The notes: a model not told the origin generated them from the letters alone. A DNA stretch of 7,716 bases from UBA685 sp049889495 (GCA_049889495.1 JBMHDH010000070.1:1-7716), one strand, 5' to 3'. Shown: positions 1-7,570, counted from the stretch's first letter. Made by a program: numbers and translations.

Positions 1-600
1 GGCGCATCAAAATTCTTGCGCCGTTTGCCTGTTGGTGCCGCCATGATGATGGGCATGACTGGCACGATCATTGGGGCAGGGGATGCGATGGCATGGTCAT
101 TGGCAGATGCGCATGTGCCAGCATCAGCGTTTGGTGATCTAAAACAAGCCTTAATTGGCGCAGAAAATGAAGATGATATTGCCGCTTGTCTTGCAAAATT
201 TAAGGCACTGCCGCCTGATCCAGATTTTGCCCTAAAGCAAGATGCCATTGATGCGGTCTTTACCGCAGATAATTTGCGCACCATTTGTGATGCCGCATCA
301 CATTATCCTGATGAAAGCTGGCATGATGCCTTAACAAGCCGCTGTCCTACCTCAATAGCGGTCTTTTGGTATTTGATGACAAAGTGCCCAGAACCAGACA
401 CAACGGCAGATGCCATTGATACAGATTATTTCCTTGCCGTGCGCTTAACATCACGGCCTGATTTCACCGAAGGTGTGCGTGCGGTATTAATTGATAAGGA
501 TAATCAGCCAAACTGGCACCCTGCCACACTGGATGAGGTGGCTGAGGATTTTCTGGAAAGCATCTTTGATTTTACCGCTATGTCCCCCTTGCCAGCATAG
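1..600 (+). CDS. 3-hydroxyisobutyryl-CoA hydrolase (enoyl-CoA hydratase/isomerase ECH_2 family), 5'-truncated by window edge
   Basis: The frame is open from the first base to the TAG at 598-600 (199 codons), so the start lies outside the window. The C-terminal run DFTEGVRAVLIDKD, followed by QPNWHPATLDEV (bases about 460-540), is the hallmark C-terminus of 3-hydroxyisobutyryl-CoA hydrolases, which release free 3-hydroxyisobutyrate from its CoA ester in valine breakdown. Upstream, the first residues GASKFLRRLP match the part of the family just after the catalytic PDVG-type loop. MTGTIIGAGDAMAWSLADAHVP (in part) fits the LTGxxxxAxDAxxxGLAxHxVP segment, and CPTSIAV fits the KSPTSLKV segment. Family members are about 350 residues, so a little over half is visible and the catalytic Glu/Asp loop lies just off the left edge. 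The enzyme is expected to be cytoplasmic. A TTG at 16 could be mistaken for a start, but the homology continues upstream of it. A related acyl-CoA hydrolase or hydratase of the same family remains possible. Confidence 0.86.
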   Translation, partial: GASKFLRRLPVGAAMMMGMTGTIIGAGDAMAWSLADAHVPASAFGDLKQALIGAENEDDIAACLAKFKALPPDPDFALKQDAIDAVFTADNLRTICDAASHYPDESWHDALTSRCPTSIAVFWYLMTKCPEPDTTADAIDTDYFLAVRLTSRPDFTEGVRAVLIDKDNQPNWHPATLDEVAEDFLESIFDFTAMSPLPA

Positions 601-615
601 CATTTCACCCCTAAA

Positions 616-640
616 ACCATAAAAGCACTGCCCTTATGGT
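616..640 (+). terminator. Weak hairpin after the hydrolase gene, possible terminator
   Basis: ACCATAA (616-622) and TTATGGT (634-640) form a perfect 7-bp inverted repeat with an 11-nt loop, 15 nt after the hydrolase stop codon. No T-tract follows on the + strand, so it does not meet the usual picture of an intrinsic terminator. It could still end the upstream transcript with Rho's help or protect a 3' end. The assignment as terminator is inferred from position only. Confidence 0.25.
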
Positions 641-660
641 GGATCATCGGTTTATTCGCT

Positions 661-674
661 ATTGATTCATCAAT
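661..674. promoter_or_regulatory. 14-bp dyad, possible operator upstream of proS promoter
   Basis: ATTGAT-TC-ATCAAT is a perfect 6-bp inverted repeat with a 2-bp spacer. It ends 17 bp before the TATAAA at 692 and so sits where a -35 element would lie. The short spacer is more like a protein-binding dyad than an RNA hairpin. No regulator can be named from the sequence, and the AT-rich context makes chance occurrence plausible. Confidence 0.25.
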
Positions 675-688
675 TATTAAGTATTTGC

Positions 689-697
689 TGATATAAA
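689..697 (+). promoter_or_regulatory. Extended -10 promoter candidate for the proS-lolC-lolD-dnaE operon
   Basis: TGATATAAA has the TGn extension (689-691) followed by TATAAA (692-697), five of six matches to the sigma-70-type -10 consensus. No good -35 is present at 16-18 bp spacing, which is common for extended -10 promoters. Transcription would start near 704, giving a 5' leader of about 100 nt. This is the best candidate in the 205-nt gap before proS, and the four following genes show no other obvious promoter gap. Confidence 0.4.
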
Positions 698-744
698 ATC
701 GCCTATTGGTTTCTGGTTTTCTGTTTGTTTCAGTGAACTGTTGG

Positions 745-778
745 TTTCAATTGATGGGCATTTTATGGCAAATTGAAA
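745..778 (+). repeat. 8-bp inverted repeat in the proS leader
   Basis: TTTCAATT (745-752) and AATTGAAA (771-778) are perfect complements around an 18-nt loop. They end 27 nt before the proS ATG. In RNA this would be a weak A/U stem close to the ribosome-binding region. In DNA it could be a split operator. An 8-bp direct repeat, TTGGTTTC, occurs at 706-713 and 741-748, the second copy running into the left arm. No function can be assigned. Confidence 0.3.
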
Positions 779-805
779 AAGAGATAAGACAAAGAGATTA
801 AGATC

Positions 806-2125
806 ATGCGCCTTAGCCAGTATTTCCTTCCTGTTCTAAAAGAAAACCCAAAAGAAGCGCAGATCGTATCGCATCGCTTGATGTTGCGTGCTGGTATGAT
901 CCAACAATCAAGTGCGGGCATTTATTCTTGGTTGCCGCTTGGCTTGAAAGTGCTTGAAAAAATCGAACAAATTGTGCGTGAAGAGCAAAATAAGGCAGGG
1001 GCTTTGGAGATTAAAATGCCAACGATCCAGCCAGCTGAATTATGGCAAGAATCAGGGCGTTATGATGATTATGGTCTGGAAATGTTGCGCATTAAAGACC
1101 GTCATGAACGTGATATTCTTTATGGTCCGACCAATGAAGAGCAGGTGACAGATATTTGCCGCACGCATTTGCGCTCTTACAAAGCCTTGCCTGTCAATTT
1201 ATATCATATTCAATGGAAATTCCGTGATGAGGTGCGGCCACGTTTTGGGGTGATGCGGGGGCGTGAGTTTCTGATGAAAGATGCTTACAGCTTTGATATC
1301 AGCCGTGATGCGGCCAAAATCGCCTATAATAAGATGTTTGTCTCTTATTTGAAAACCTTTGCGCGAATGGGGCTGACGGCGATCCCGATGGAAGCTGATA
1401 CAGGACCCATTGGCGGTGATATGTCTCATGAATTTATCATCCTAGCTGATACAGGCGAATCTGGTGTGTTTTTCCATAAAGATTGGCTCAATACAAATAT
1501 GGTGGCTGATATTTCTTATGGTGATGATCTGCAGCCTGTGGTGGATCGTTTCACCTCTCTTTATGCCAAAACAGATGAAAAACATGATGATGTCACATGT
1601 GACGTGCCTGCTTCAGATTTGCTTGAAAAGCGCGGTATTGAGGTTGGGCATATCTTTTATTTTGGCACCAAATATTCAGAACCAATGGGCGCAACGGTTC
1701 AAGGGCCAGATGGCAAGCCACAAGCCCTCCATATGGGCTCTTATGGGATTGGCGTCTCGCGTCTTGTGGGCGGTATTATCGAGGCCAGCCATGATGATAA
1801 AGGGATTATCTGGCCAGAAGAGGTGGCTCCGTTTAATTTGGCGATTGTGAATTTAAAGCCTGGTCATGAACAAGCAGACGCTGTGTCAGAGCAATTGTAT
1901 CAGGAAGCCTTGCAGAATGGGTTTGATGTGTTGCTTGATGACAGCGCTGAATCACCAGGGGCAAAAATGGCAACAATGGATTTGATTGGTGTGCCATGGC
2001 AGGTCATTTTGGGCCCGCGTAGCCTTGATAAGGGTGAAGTGGAAGTGAAAAACCGCAAAAGCGGCGAAAGCGTCACAATGTCGCCAGAGTTAGTTGCTAA
2101 TTTTTTGGCTGAGCAACAAAAGTAA
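806..2125 (+). CDS. proS: Prolyl-tRNA synthetase, short form lacking the full editing domain
   Basis: This class II aminoacyl-tRNA synthetase charges tRNA-Pro with proline in the cytoplasm. The 439 residues open with MRLSQYFLPVLKENPKEA, the usual bacterial ProS N-terminus. Motif 1 follows (about 28-60, with SSAGIYSWLPLG), then TNEE (109-112), motif 2 (139-163, FRDEVRPRFGVMRGREF and on), motif 3 (311-320, GSYGIGVSRL) and an anticodon-binding domain (about 340-439). Between motifs 2 and 3 only a small insert of roughly 60-80 residues is present (about 212-290). Enterobacterial ProS carries an editing domain of about 180 residues there and totals about 570. The short form is typical of alphaproteobacteria and implies that Ala-tRNA-Pro is cleared by a separate deacylase. 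The C-terminal DDSAESPGAK (378-387) has Ser where many homologues have Arg (DERxGxK). The ATG at 806 matches family starts; the Shine-Dalgarno is weak (AGAG near 794). It is the first gene of a tight operon, with lolC/E 25 nt downstream. Confidence 0.96.
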   Translation: MRLSQYFLPVLKENPKEAQIVSHRLMLRAGMIQQSSAGIYSWLPLGLKVLEKIEQIVREEQNKAGALEIKMPTIQPAELWQESGRYDDYGLEMLRIKDRHERDILYGPTNEEQVTDICRTHLRSYKALPVNLYHIQWKFRDEVRPRFGVMRGREFLMKDAYSFDISRDAAKIAYNKMFVSYLKTFARMGLTAIPMEADTGPIGGDMSHEFIILADTGESGVFFHKDWLNTNMVADISYGDDLQPVVDRFTSLYAKTDEKHDDVTCDVPASDLLEKRGIEVGHIFYFGTKYSEPMGATVQGPDGKPQALHMGSYGIGVSRLVGGIIEASHDDKGIIWPEEVAPFNLAIVNLKPGHEQADAVSEQLYQEALQNGFDVLLDDSAESPGAKMATMDLIGVPWQVILGPRSLDKGEVEVKNRKSGESVTMSPELVANFLAEQQK

Positions 2126-2150
2126 AGATCTAAGATAAGGCCCGCTAGAT

Positions 2151-3401
2151 ATGATATTTAACCCTGTCGAAAAAATGATGGCGATGCGCTATATCAGAGC
2201 GCGGCGTGCCGAAGGGTTTATATCTGTGATTGCTTGGTTTTCTTTGACAGGCATTACGCTCGGGGTTGCGACTCTGATCATCGTGATGTCTGTGATGAAT
2301 GGGTTTCGTGCTGAATTGGTGGGCCGTATCCTTGGGCTGAATGGTCATTTTGCCGTCTATTCCAATCAGGAACAGGGCTTGGCTGATTTTGATCAATTGG
2401 CATTAAGCCTTGCGGATGTGCCAACGGTTATTGCGGTGACACCGCAAATCGAAGGCCAAACTATGATTTCCTATAATGGCCGCAATTCAGGGGCAGTGGT
2501 GCGTGGTGTCAGATGGTCTGATCTGGCGGCGCGCAAACCCTTATGGAATTCCTTAACAGATGAGGATATTAAGCGGTTTCGCGAAGAAGGCGGGGTCTTG
2601 ATCGGCACAACGATGGCGCGCCGCCTTGGTGTGAGAGTGGGTGACAGCCTGTCTTTATTATCATCAAAAGGTAAGGCAACAGCCTTTGGTTCTGTGCCCG
2701 TGCGGCAGACTGTGAAAGTGGCTGGCTTATTTGATGTGGGCATGCATGAATATGATGCCAATTTTTTATTTATGACCCTTGCCCAAGCGCAAGATTTCTT
2801 TGTGCTTGACGATAAGGTAACTGGCTTAGAGATTTATTCGTCATCACCGCAAACTGTGCGTGCGATCAGGCAAGATTTGCAAACACGCCTGACGTCTTCT
2901 CATCGCCTTTATGATTGGCAAGGGCGCAATGCGTCATTTTTAAATGCGCTTGCCGTGGAACGAAATGTGATGTTCTTGATCTTGACTTTGATCATTTTGG
3001 TGGCGGCCTTTAACATTATTTCATCGATGATTATGTTGGTGCGGTCGAAAAACGCAGATATCGCTGTGTTACGTGCCATGGGCGCAGGGCGTGTCACCAT
3101 TTTAAAGATTTTCTTTATGACAGGCGCATCAATCGGCTTTATTGGCACTTTGACAGGCACCATCTTAGGCGTGGTGTTTTGTTGGCAAATCGACAGCATC
3201 AAAGGTTTTATTGAGGGATTGTCTGGTGCTGAATTATTTTCAGCTGAAATTTATTATTTGTCAAAATTACCAGCGAAAATTGAACCTCTTGAGGTGGTCA
3301 CAGTGATTGTGATGGCTTTGGCTTTGTCCTTTTTAGCGTCAATCTATCCTGCGTGGCGCGCCAGCCGTATCGCGCCAGCTGAGGTGCTTCGTTATGAGTG
3401 A
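2151..3401 (+). CDS. lolC: Lipoprotein-releasing ABC transporter permease, LolC/LolE family
   Basis: This is the inner-membrane permease of the Lol system, which extracts mature outer-membrane lipoproteins from the inner membrane and hands them to LolA. The 416 residues have the family plan: a first membrane segment (about 24-50, ending VMSVMNGF), a large periplasmic domain (about 51-270), then three membrane segments (about 272-296 with FNIISSMIMLV, 318-345 and 380-402), and the conserved end PAEVLRYE. The N-terminus MRYIRARRAEGF matches LolC/E starts. A hairpin-like stretch near 171-186 (SSKGKATAFGSVPVRQ) lines up by eye with the LolA-binding hook of E. coli LolC. Only one permease gene is present here, so it may serve as a homodimer or LolF-type hybrid unless a paralogue lies elsewhere. 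ATAAGG (2135-2140) is a fair ribosome site 10 nt before the ATG. The last 8 nt overlap lolD, indicating coupled translation. LolC against LolE cannot be decided firmly. Confidence 0.93.
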   Translation: MIFNPVEKMMAMRYIRARRAEGFISVIAWFSLTGITLGVATLIIVMSVMNGFRAELVGRILGLNGHFAVYSNQEQGLADFDQLALSLADVPTVIAVTPQIEGQTMISYNGRNSGAVVRGVRWSDLAARKPLWNSLTDEDIKRFREEGGVLIGTTMARRLGVRVGDSLSLLSSKGKATAFGSVPVRQTVKVAGLFDVGMHEYDANFLFMTLAQAQDFFVLDDKVTGLEIYSSSPQTVRAIRQDLQTRLTSSHRLYDWQGRNASFLNALAVERNVMFLILTLIILVAAFNIISSMIMLVRSKNADIAVLRAMGAGRVTILKIFFMTGASIGFIGTLTGTILGVVFCWQIDSIKGFIEGLSGAELFSAEIYYLSKLPAKIEPLEVVTVIVMALALSFLASIYPAWRASRIAPAEVLRYE

Positions 3402-4080
3402 TTTTGCCCTTGAAATGATTGATGTGCGTCAAAGTTTTCAGCAAGGTGATGTGAAAATTGATGTTCTGAAAGGTGCCAATTTGGTGCTTGAAAAAGGCAA
3501 GATGACAGCCTTGATTGGGCCATCTGGTGCTGGCAAATCCACATTATTGAATATTGCTGGTATGTTGGAGAGCGCACAATCAGGCACCATCGCCATTGAT
3601 GGCGCAGATATCAGCCGCATTAAGGTTGGCAGGAAAGCTGCCTTTCGGCGTGCCCATATTGGTTTTGTTTTTCAAACACATCGCCTTTTGCCTGAATTTA
3701 CCGCATCAGAAAATATTGCAATTCCGCAAATGTTAAATGGGTTGAATAAATTCGAAGCGCAAAATCGCGCTGCGCAATTATTATCGATGATTGGCCTAGC
3801 GGATCGTGCCAATCACCGCCCAGGCCAGCTTTCAGGCGGAGAACAGCAACGCGTTGCCATTGCGCGCGCGGTAGCCAATGCACCATCTATCTTATTGGCT
3901 GATGAGCCAACAGGCAATCTTGATCCCCAAACAGGTCAGGCCGTGTTTCAGACCTTGCGTCAAATCATCAAAGGGACAGGTGCTTCTGCCTTGGTTGTCA
4001 CCCATAATTTGGGCCTAGCCGCTGAAATGGATCACAGCTATAGCCTTGAGGATGGCATTGTCAAAGAGGCGCGCTTGTGA
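3394..4080 (+). CDS. lolD: Lipoprotein-releasing ABC transporter ATP-binding protein LolD
   Basis: This cytoplasmic ATPase drives lipoprotein release by the LolC/E permease encoded just upstream. All ABC motifs are intact in 228 residues: Walker A GPSGAGKST (42-50), Q-loop FVFQ (91-94), signature LSGGEQQR (146-153), Walker B ILLADEP (166-172) with the catalytic Glu171, D-loop GNLD and switch His204 (VVTHN). The stretch after the Q-loop, HRLLPEFTASENI (96-108), is typical of LolD (HxLLPxFTAxEN), which separates it from MacB-, FtsE- and other small ABC ATPases. Length is normal for the family. The ATG lies inside the last codons of the permease gene (ATGAGTGA, 8-nt overlap), and the stop overlaps the dnaE start, so all three genes are probably translated in a coupled way. 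No oddities are visible. Confidence 0.96.
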   Translation: MSDFALEMIDVRQSFQQGDVKIDVLKGANLVLEKGKMTALIGPSGAGKSTLLNIAGMLESAQSGTIAIDGADISRIKVGRKAAFRRAHIGFVFQTHRLLPEFTASENIAIPQMLNGLNKFEAQNRAAQLLSMIGLADRANHRPGQLSGGEQQRVAIARAVANAPSILLADEPTGNLDPQTGQAVFQTLRQIIKGTGASALVVTHNLGLAAEMDHSYSLEDGIVKEARL

Positions 4081-7000
4081 TGGCGGGCTCTCATTTTGTC
4101 CATCTGCGGAACCATTCAGCGTTTTCCTTATCGCAAAGCACTTTGCATATTGATATATTGGCACAGCTTGCAAGTGCAGATGCGCAACCTGCTTTGGCTA
4201 TCACAGACAGTTTCAACATGTTTGGGGCGTTGGAATTTTCCAAGAAAATTGCGGGCAAAGGGGTCCAGCCTATCATTGGTGCGGTTGTCACGCTAGAAGA
4301 TGAACGCGGCACTGGTGAGGTGGTGTTATTGGCACAATCAGAGGCAGGCTATATCAATCTATCTTTTCTGATTTCAGATGCCTTGATGTCAGCCGAAGGG
4401 GGCGAGGATGCTAAAATCCCTGTTGCCAAATTGGCAGATCGTCATGACGATTTGATTTTGCTGACAGGGGGCGCTTTATCTGGCTTTATCGCAGGGCCTT
4501 GTGCGCATAACCAAGAAAAACTAGCGCAAGAACGCTTGCAATATTTGATGGGCTTTATGAAAGACCGCCTCTATATCGAATTGCAACGCCATGGGCATCC
4601 AGAAGAAATGTCAGCCGAGCCCTTATTATTGAAATTGGCAGATGACACAGAATTGCCGCTGGTTGCTACCAATGACAATCACTTTGAAAATGAAGGCATG
4701 CAAATACCACAAAATGTATTGACCTGCATTGCCTCATCTTTGCGTATCTCGCAAATGGAACGCCCTGTTCATAATGCTGAATACCGTTATAAAAGCACCG
4801 CTGAAATGCTGGCATTATTCGCTGATGTGCCAGAGGCTTTGCAAAATACCACTATTATTGCCAAACGGTGCGCTTATATGGTGAAGACCAGAGCGCCTAT
4901 TCTGCCAGCTTTTGAATCAGAAGAGGGGCGCAGCACCGAAGAAGAGCTGTCTGCGCAGGCCAAGCAAGGTCTTGCCAACCGATTGGTGGAATTGCAGCAA
5001 TCTGATTATGGAAAAGAGCTTAGCAAAGAGGATGAGCAAGCCTATCAGGACAGGCTAGCCTTTGAGCTTGGTATTATTAATGAAATGGGGTTTCCAGGCT
5101 ATTTTCTGATTGTGGCAGATTTCATCAAATGGGCCAAAAATAAGGATATTCCTGTCGGACCTGGGCGGGGATCTGGTGCGGGGTCATTGGTGGCCTATGC
5201 GCTTGATATCACCAATTTAGATCCGCTGCGTTGGGGGCTGTTATTTGAACGTTTTTTGAATCCAGAACGTGTTTCAATGCCTGATTTTGATATTGATTTT
5301 TGTCAAGATCGGCGTGAAGAAGTCAAATTATATGTGCAAGAAAAATATGGTCATGACAGGGTCGCCCAAATCATCACATTTGGATCGCTTCAAGCAAGGG
5401 CGGCTATAAGAGATGTCGGGCGTGTGCTTGAAATGCCCTATGGTCAGGTCGATAAAATTGCCAAATTGGTCCCAAGTAATCCTGCTAACCCTGTAACCAT
5501 TGCGCAAGCCTTAGAAAGCGAAGAGGAATTGCGCGCCATGAAACGTGGTGATGAGCAGGTGCGCAATCTGATTGATACAGCAATGAAGCTTGAAGGGTTG
5601 TATCGCCATGCCTCGACACATGCGGCTGGTTTGGTGATATCAGATCGCCCATTGCCTGAATTGGTGCCTGTCTATCGTGATCCGCGTTCTGATATGCCAG
5701 CTACCCAATTTAATATGAAATATGTGGAAATGGCGGGGTTGGTGAAATTTGACTTTTTGGGCCTGAAGACCTTAACCGTCATCCAACGCGCTGTGCAATT
5801 ATTGGAAAAACGCGGCATTCGCGTTGATATTGATGCCATACCGCTTGATGATGAGGCCACATTCAAATTGTTGGAAGAGGGCGATACCGTTGGGGTGTTC
5901 CAGTTGGAATCAAGCGGCATGCGCGATGTCTTGCGTGGCCTGAAGCCCGATAGATTTGAAGATATTATTGCGGTTGTCGCACTTTATCGCCCTGGCCCTA
6001 TGGATAATATTCCCACTTATATCGCGCGAAAACATGGCCGTGAGGAGGTCAGCTATATGCATCCTAAGCTAGAGCCCATTCTGGCTGAAACATATGGCAT
6101 TATGATTTATCAAGAACAAGTTCAGCAAGCGGCGCGTGATTTAGCAGGCTATACGCTTGGTGGGGCTGATATTTTGCGCCGTGCTATGGGGAAAAAGATC
6201 AAAGCTGAAATGGATGCCCAGCGTGAGAAATTTACCCAAGGGGCTGGATCTGAAAATGAGATTTCTACCAAATTGGCAGGGGATATCTTTGATCAAATTG
6301 CGGCATTTGCTGGTTATGGTTTTAACAAATCCCATGCCGCTGCTTATGCGCTTGTGACCTATCAAACAGCGTGGCTAAAGGCGAATTACCCTGTGGAATT
6401 TTTCGCAGCTTCGATGGCCTTGGATTCGCATAATACTGAAAAATTGGCAGTTTTCCGTCAAGATTGTCTGCATCGGGGCGTTGAAATTAAAGGGGTTGAT
6501 ATCAATCAATCAGATCCTTCTTTTTCTGTGGAACAAAATGGTGATGCGCTTGCGATCCGTTATGCGCTTGGTGCTGTGCGCAATGTCGGTGCAGAGGCGA
6601 TGGCAAGTCTTTGTCTGGAACGATCAGAAAATGGTACTTTCACCGATATTGATGATTTTATCAGACGCTTGCCAAAAGAGGGCGGAAATAAGCGGCAATT
6701 GGAAAATCTGATTAAGGCAGGTGGGCTTGATTCTGTTCATAAGAACAGGCGACAACTGCTTGAAAATATGGATCAAATTATCTCTCAAGCTGATTTTCAC
6801 CGACGCGAATCTCAATCATCACAAGTCAGTCTTTTTGGCGGTGGAGAACAAGCCCAGCTTGATAAAATTAAATTACCAATCATGCAAGATTGGAGTGCCA
6901 ATGACCGCTTGCAATATGAATTTGAGTCACTTGGACTTTACTTATCGGCGCACCCGCTTGATAGCTATTCCAAGCAATTAGAGCGGCTGAAAACCGTGTC

Positions 7001-7520
7001 GTCTGCGGCATTAGAAGATGTTGTTGTTGCGAAGGGCGCACATCGCGTCAAATTGGCTGGTCAATTAACCGCTATTCAAGAACGGGTATCGGCCAGAGGC
7101 AACCGATTTGCGTTTTTGCAATTAACAGATAAGGCAGGCGTTTTTGAAGTCACAGCCTTTAGTGACTTTTTATTGCATTCCAGAGAGATTTTGACCGCTG
7201 ATACCGCGCTGTTACTACAAGCTGATGCGCGTATTGAAAATGGACAATTGCGGTTGCTTGCGGTGCGCGCAGAACGCCTTGATGATGCCATTGCCGCGCA
7301 TAATGCAGGTATTGGTTTGACCATCAGCGATGCCACGCCCTTGCCACAAATAAAAGAAATTTTGCGCGAAGATGGTGGGGGCAGGGCACCTGTCAAATTT
7401 TATGTGCAAAAGGGCAGCGAAATCATCGAAATCTCTTTGCCGCATCATTTTAAATTATCTGGCAATAGCAGACAAAAGCTGTTGTCTGTACCTGGGATTG
7501 ATAAAATCACGGAAATATAG
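4080..7520 (+). CDS. dnaE: DNA polymerase III alpha subunit
   Basis: This is the catalytic subunit of the replicative polymerase. Numbered from the ATG (1146 residues, normal length), it has an N-terminal PHP domain (about 4-275), then the C-family polymerase core with GPGRGSGAGS (360-369), catalytic aspartates in PDFDIDF (Asp404, Asp406) and KFDFLGL (Asp558), HASTHAAGLVIS (510-521) and GFNKSHAAAYAL (748-759). The sliding-clamp-binding pentapeptide QVSLF is at 915-919, an OB fold at about 985-1066, and a C-terminal tail that in the family contacts tau. The PHP metal site is degenerate: Arg10, Gln19, Ser44 and Val69 stand where active PHP polymerases have His, Asp, His and Glu, so proofreading is expected from a separate DnaQ. 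Two starts are possible. ATG 4080 overlaps the lolD stop by one base (TGATG); GTG 4077, one codon earlier, overlaps by four. AGAGG (4065-4069) is 10 or 7 nt upstream. I prefer ATG, but the difference is one residue. Confidence 0.97.
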   Translation: MAGSHFVHLRNHSAFSLSQSTLHIDILAQLASADAQPALAITDSFNMFGALEFSKKIAGKGVQPIIGAVVTLEDERGTGEVVLLAQSEAGYINLSFLISDALMSAEGGEDAKIPVAKLADRHDDLILLTGGALSGFIAGPCAHNQEKLAQERLQYLMGFMKDRLYIELQRHGHPEEMSAEPLLLKLADDTELPLVATNDNHFENEGMQIPQNVLTCIASSLRISQMERPVHNAEYRYKSTAEMLALFADVPEALQNTTIIAKRCAYMVKTRAPILPAFESEEGRSTEEELSAQAKQGLANRLVELQQSDYGKELSKEDEQAYQDRLAFELGIINEMGFPGYFLIVADFIKWAKNKDIPVGPGRGSGAGSLVAYALDITNLDPLRWGLLFERFLNPERVSMPDFDIDFCQDRREEVKLYVQEKYGHDRVAQIITFGSLQARAAIRDVGRVLEMPYGQVDKIAKLVPSNPANPVTIAQALESEEELRAMKRGDEQVRNLIDTAMKLEGLYRHASTHAAGLVISDRPLPELVPVYRDPRSDMPATQFNMKYVEMAGLVKFDFLGLKTLTVIQRAVQLLEKRGIRVDIDAIPLDDEATFKLLEEGDTVGVFQLESSGMRDVLRGLKPDRFEDIIAVVALYRPGPMDNIPTYIARKHGREEVSYMHPKLEPILAETYGIMIYQEQVQQAARDLAGYTLGGADILRRAMGKKIKAEMDAQREKFTQGAGSENEISTKLAGDIFDQIAAFAGYGFNKSHAAAYALVTYQTAWLKANYPVEFFAASMALDSHNTEKLAVFRQDCLHRGVEIKGVDINQSDPSFSVEQNGDALAIRYALGAVRNVGAEAMASLCLERSENGTFTDIDDFIRRLPKEGGNKRQLENLIKAGGLDSVHKNRRQLLENMDQIISQADFHRRESQSSQVSLFGGGEQAQLDKIKLPIMQDWSANDRLQYEFESLGLYLSAHPLDSYSKQLERLKTVSSAALEDVVVAKGAHRVKLAGQLTAIQERVSARGNRFAFLQLTDKAGVFEVTAFSDFLLHSREILTADTALLLQADARIENGQLRLLAVRAERLDDAIAAHNAGIGLTISDATPLPQIKEILREDGGGRAPVKFYVQKGSEIIEISLPHHFKLSGNSRQKLLSVPGIDKITEI

Positions 7521-7542
7521 CGAAAAAGGGTATATTTTCGCT
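7519..7542 (+). repeat. 8-bp hairpin overlapping the dnaE stop codon
   Basis: AGCGAAAA (7519-7526) and TTTTCGCT (7535-7542) are perfect complements around an 8-nt loop. The left arm includes the last two bases of the dnaE TAG. The right arm ends in CGCT rather than being followed by a T-tract, so it is not a standard terminator. It could shield the dnaE 3' end, or be a protein site next to the promoter candidate that starts at its right edge. Confidence 0.35.
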
Positions 7543-7570
7543 TGTCAATGCCCCTGTTTTTGGGTAAGTA
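7542..7570 (+). promoter_or_regulatory. Possible promoter for the downstream (rpsB) transcript
   Basis: TTGTCA (7542-7547) matches the -35 consensus TTGACA at five of six positions. The hexamer 17 bp further on, TAAGTA (7565-7570), is a poor -10. This is the best -35-like element in the gap, and rpsB commonly has its own promoter in bacteria. The weak -10 keeps confidence low. Transcription would start near 7577, giving a leader of about 135 nt that includes all the pairings described downstream. Confidence 0.27.

Noticed and set aside
16..120. Signal-peptide look-alike (Lys/Arg, hydrophobic Met/Gly/Ala run, then AMA) at the start of the first reading frame, with a TTG start at 16
   Set aside because: The residues align by eye with an internal segment of 3-hydroxyisobutyryl-CoA hydrolases, and the frame is open to the window edge. 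It is a truncated cytoplasmic enzyme rather than a secreted protein.
1199..1429. Antisense reading frames opposite proS, lolC/E, lolD and dnaE (for example 1199-1429, 2471-2761, 7076-7396)
   Set aside because: They lie wholly inside well-identified genes on the other strand, show no recognisable protein motifs, and are explained as shadows of coding-strand codon use.
7520..7548. Minus-strand TTGACA (7543-7548), a perfect -35 hexamer on the reverse strand
   Set aside because: At 16-18 bp spacing there is no -10. The nearest TATATT is about 23 bp away, and no minus-strand gene lies downstream.
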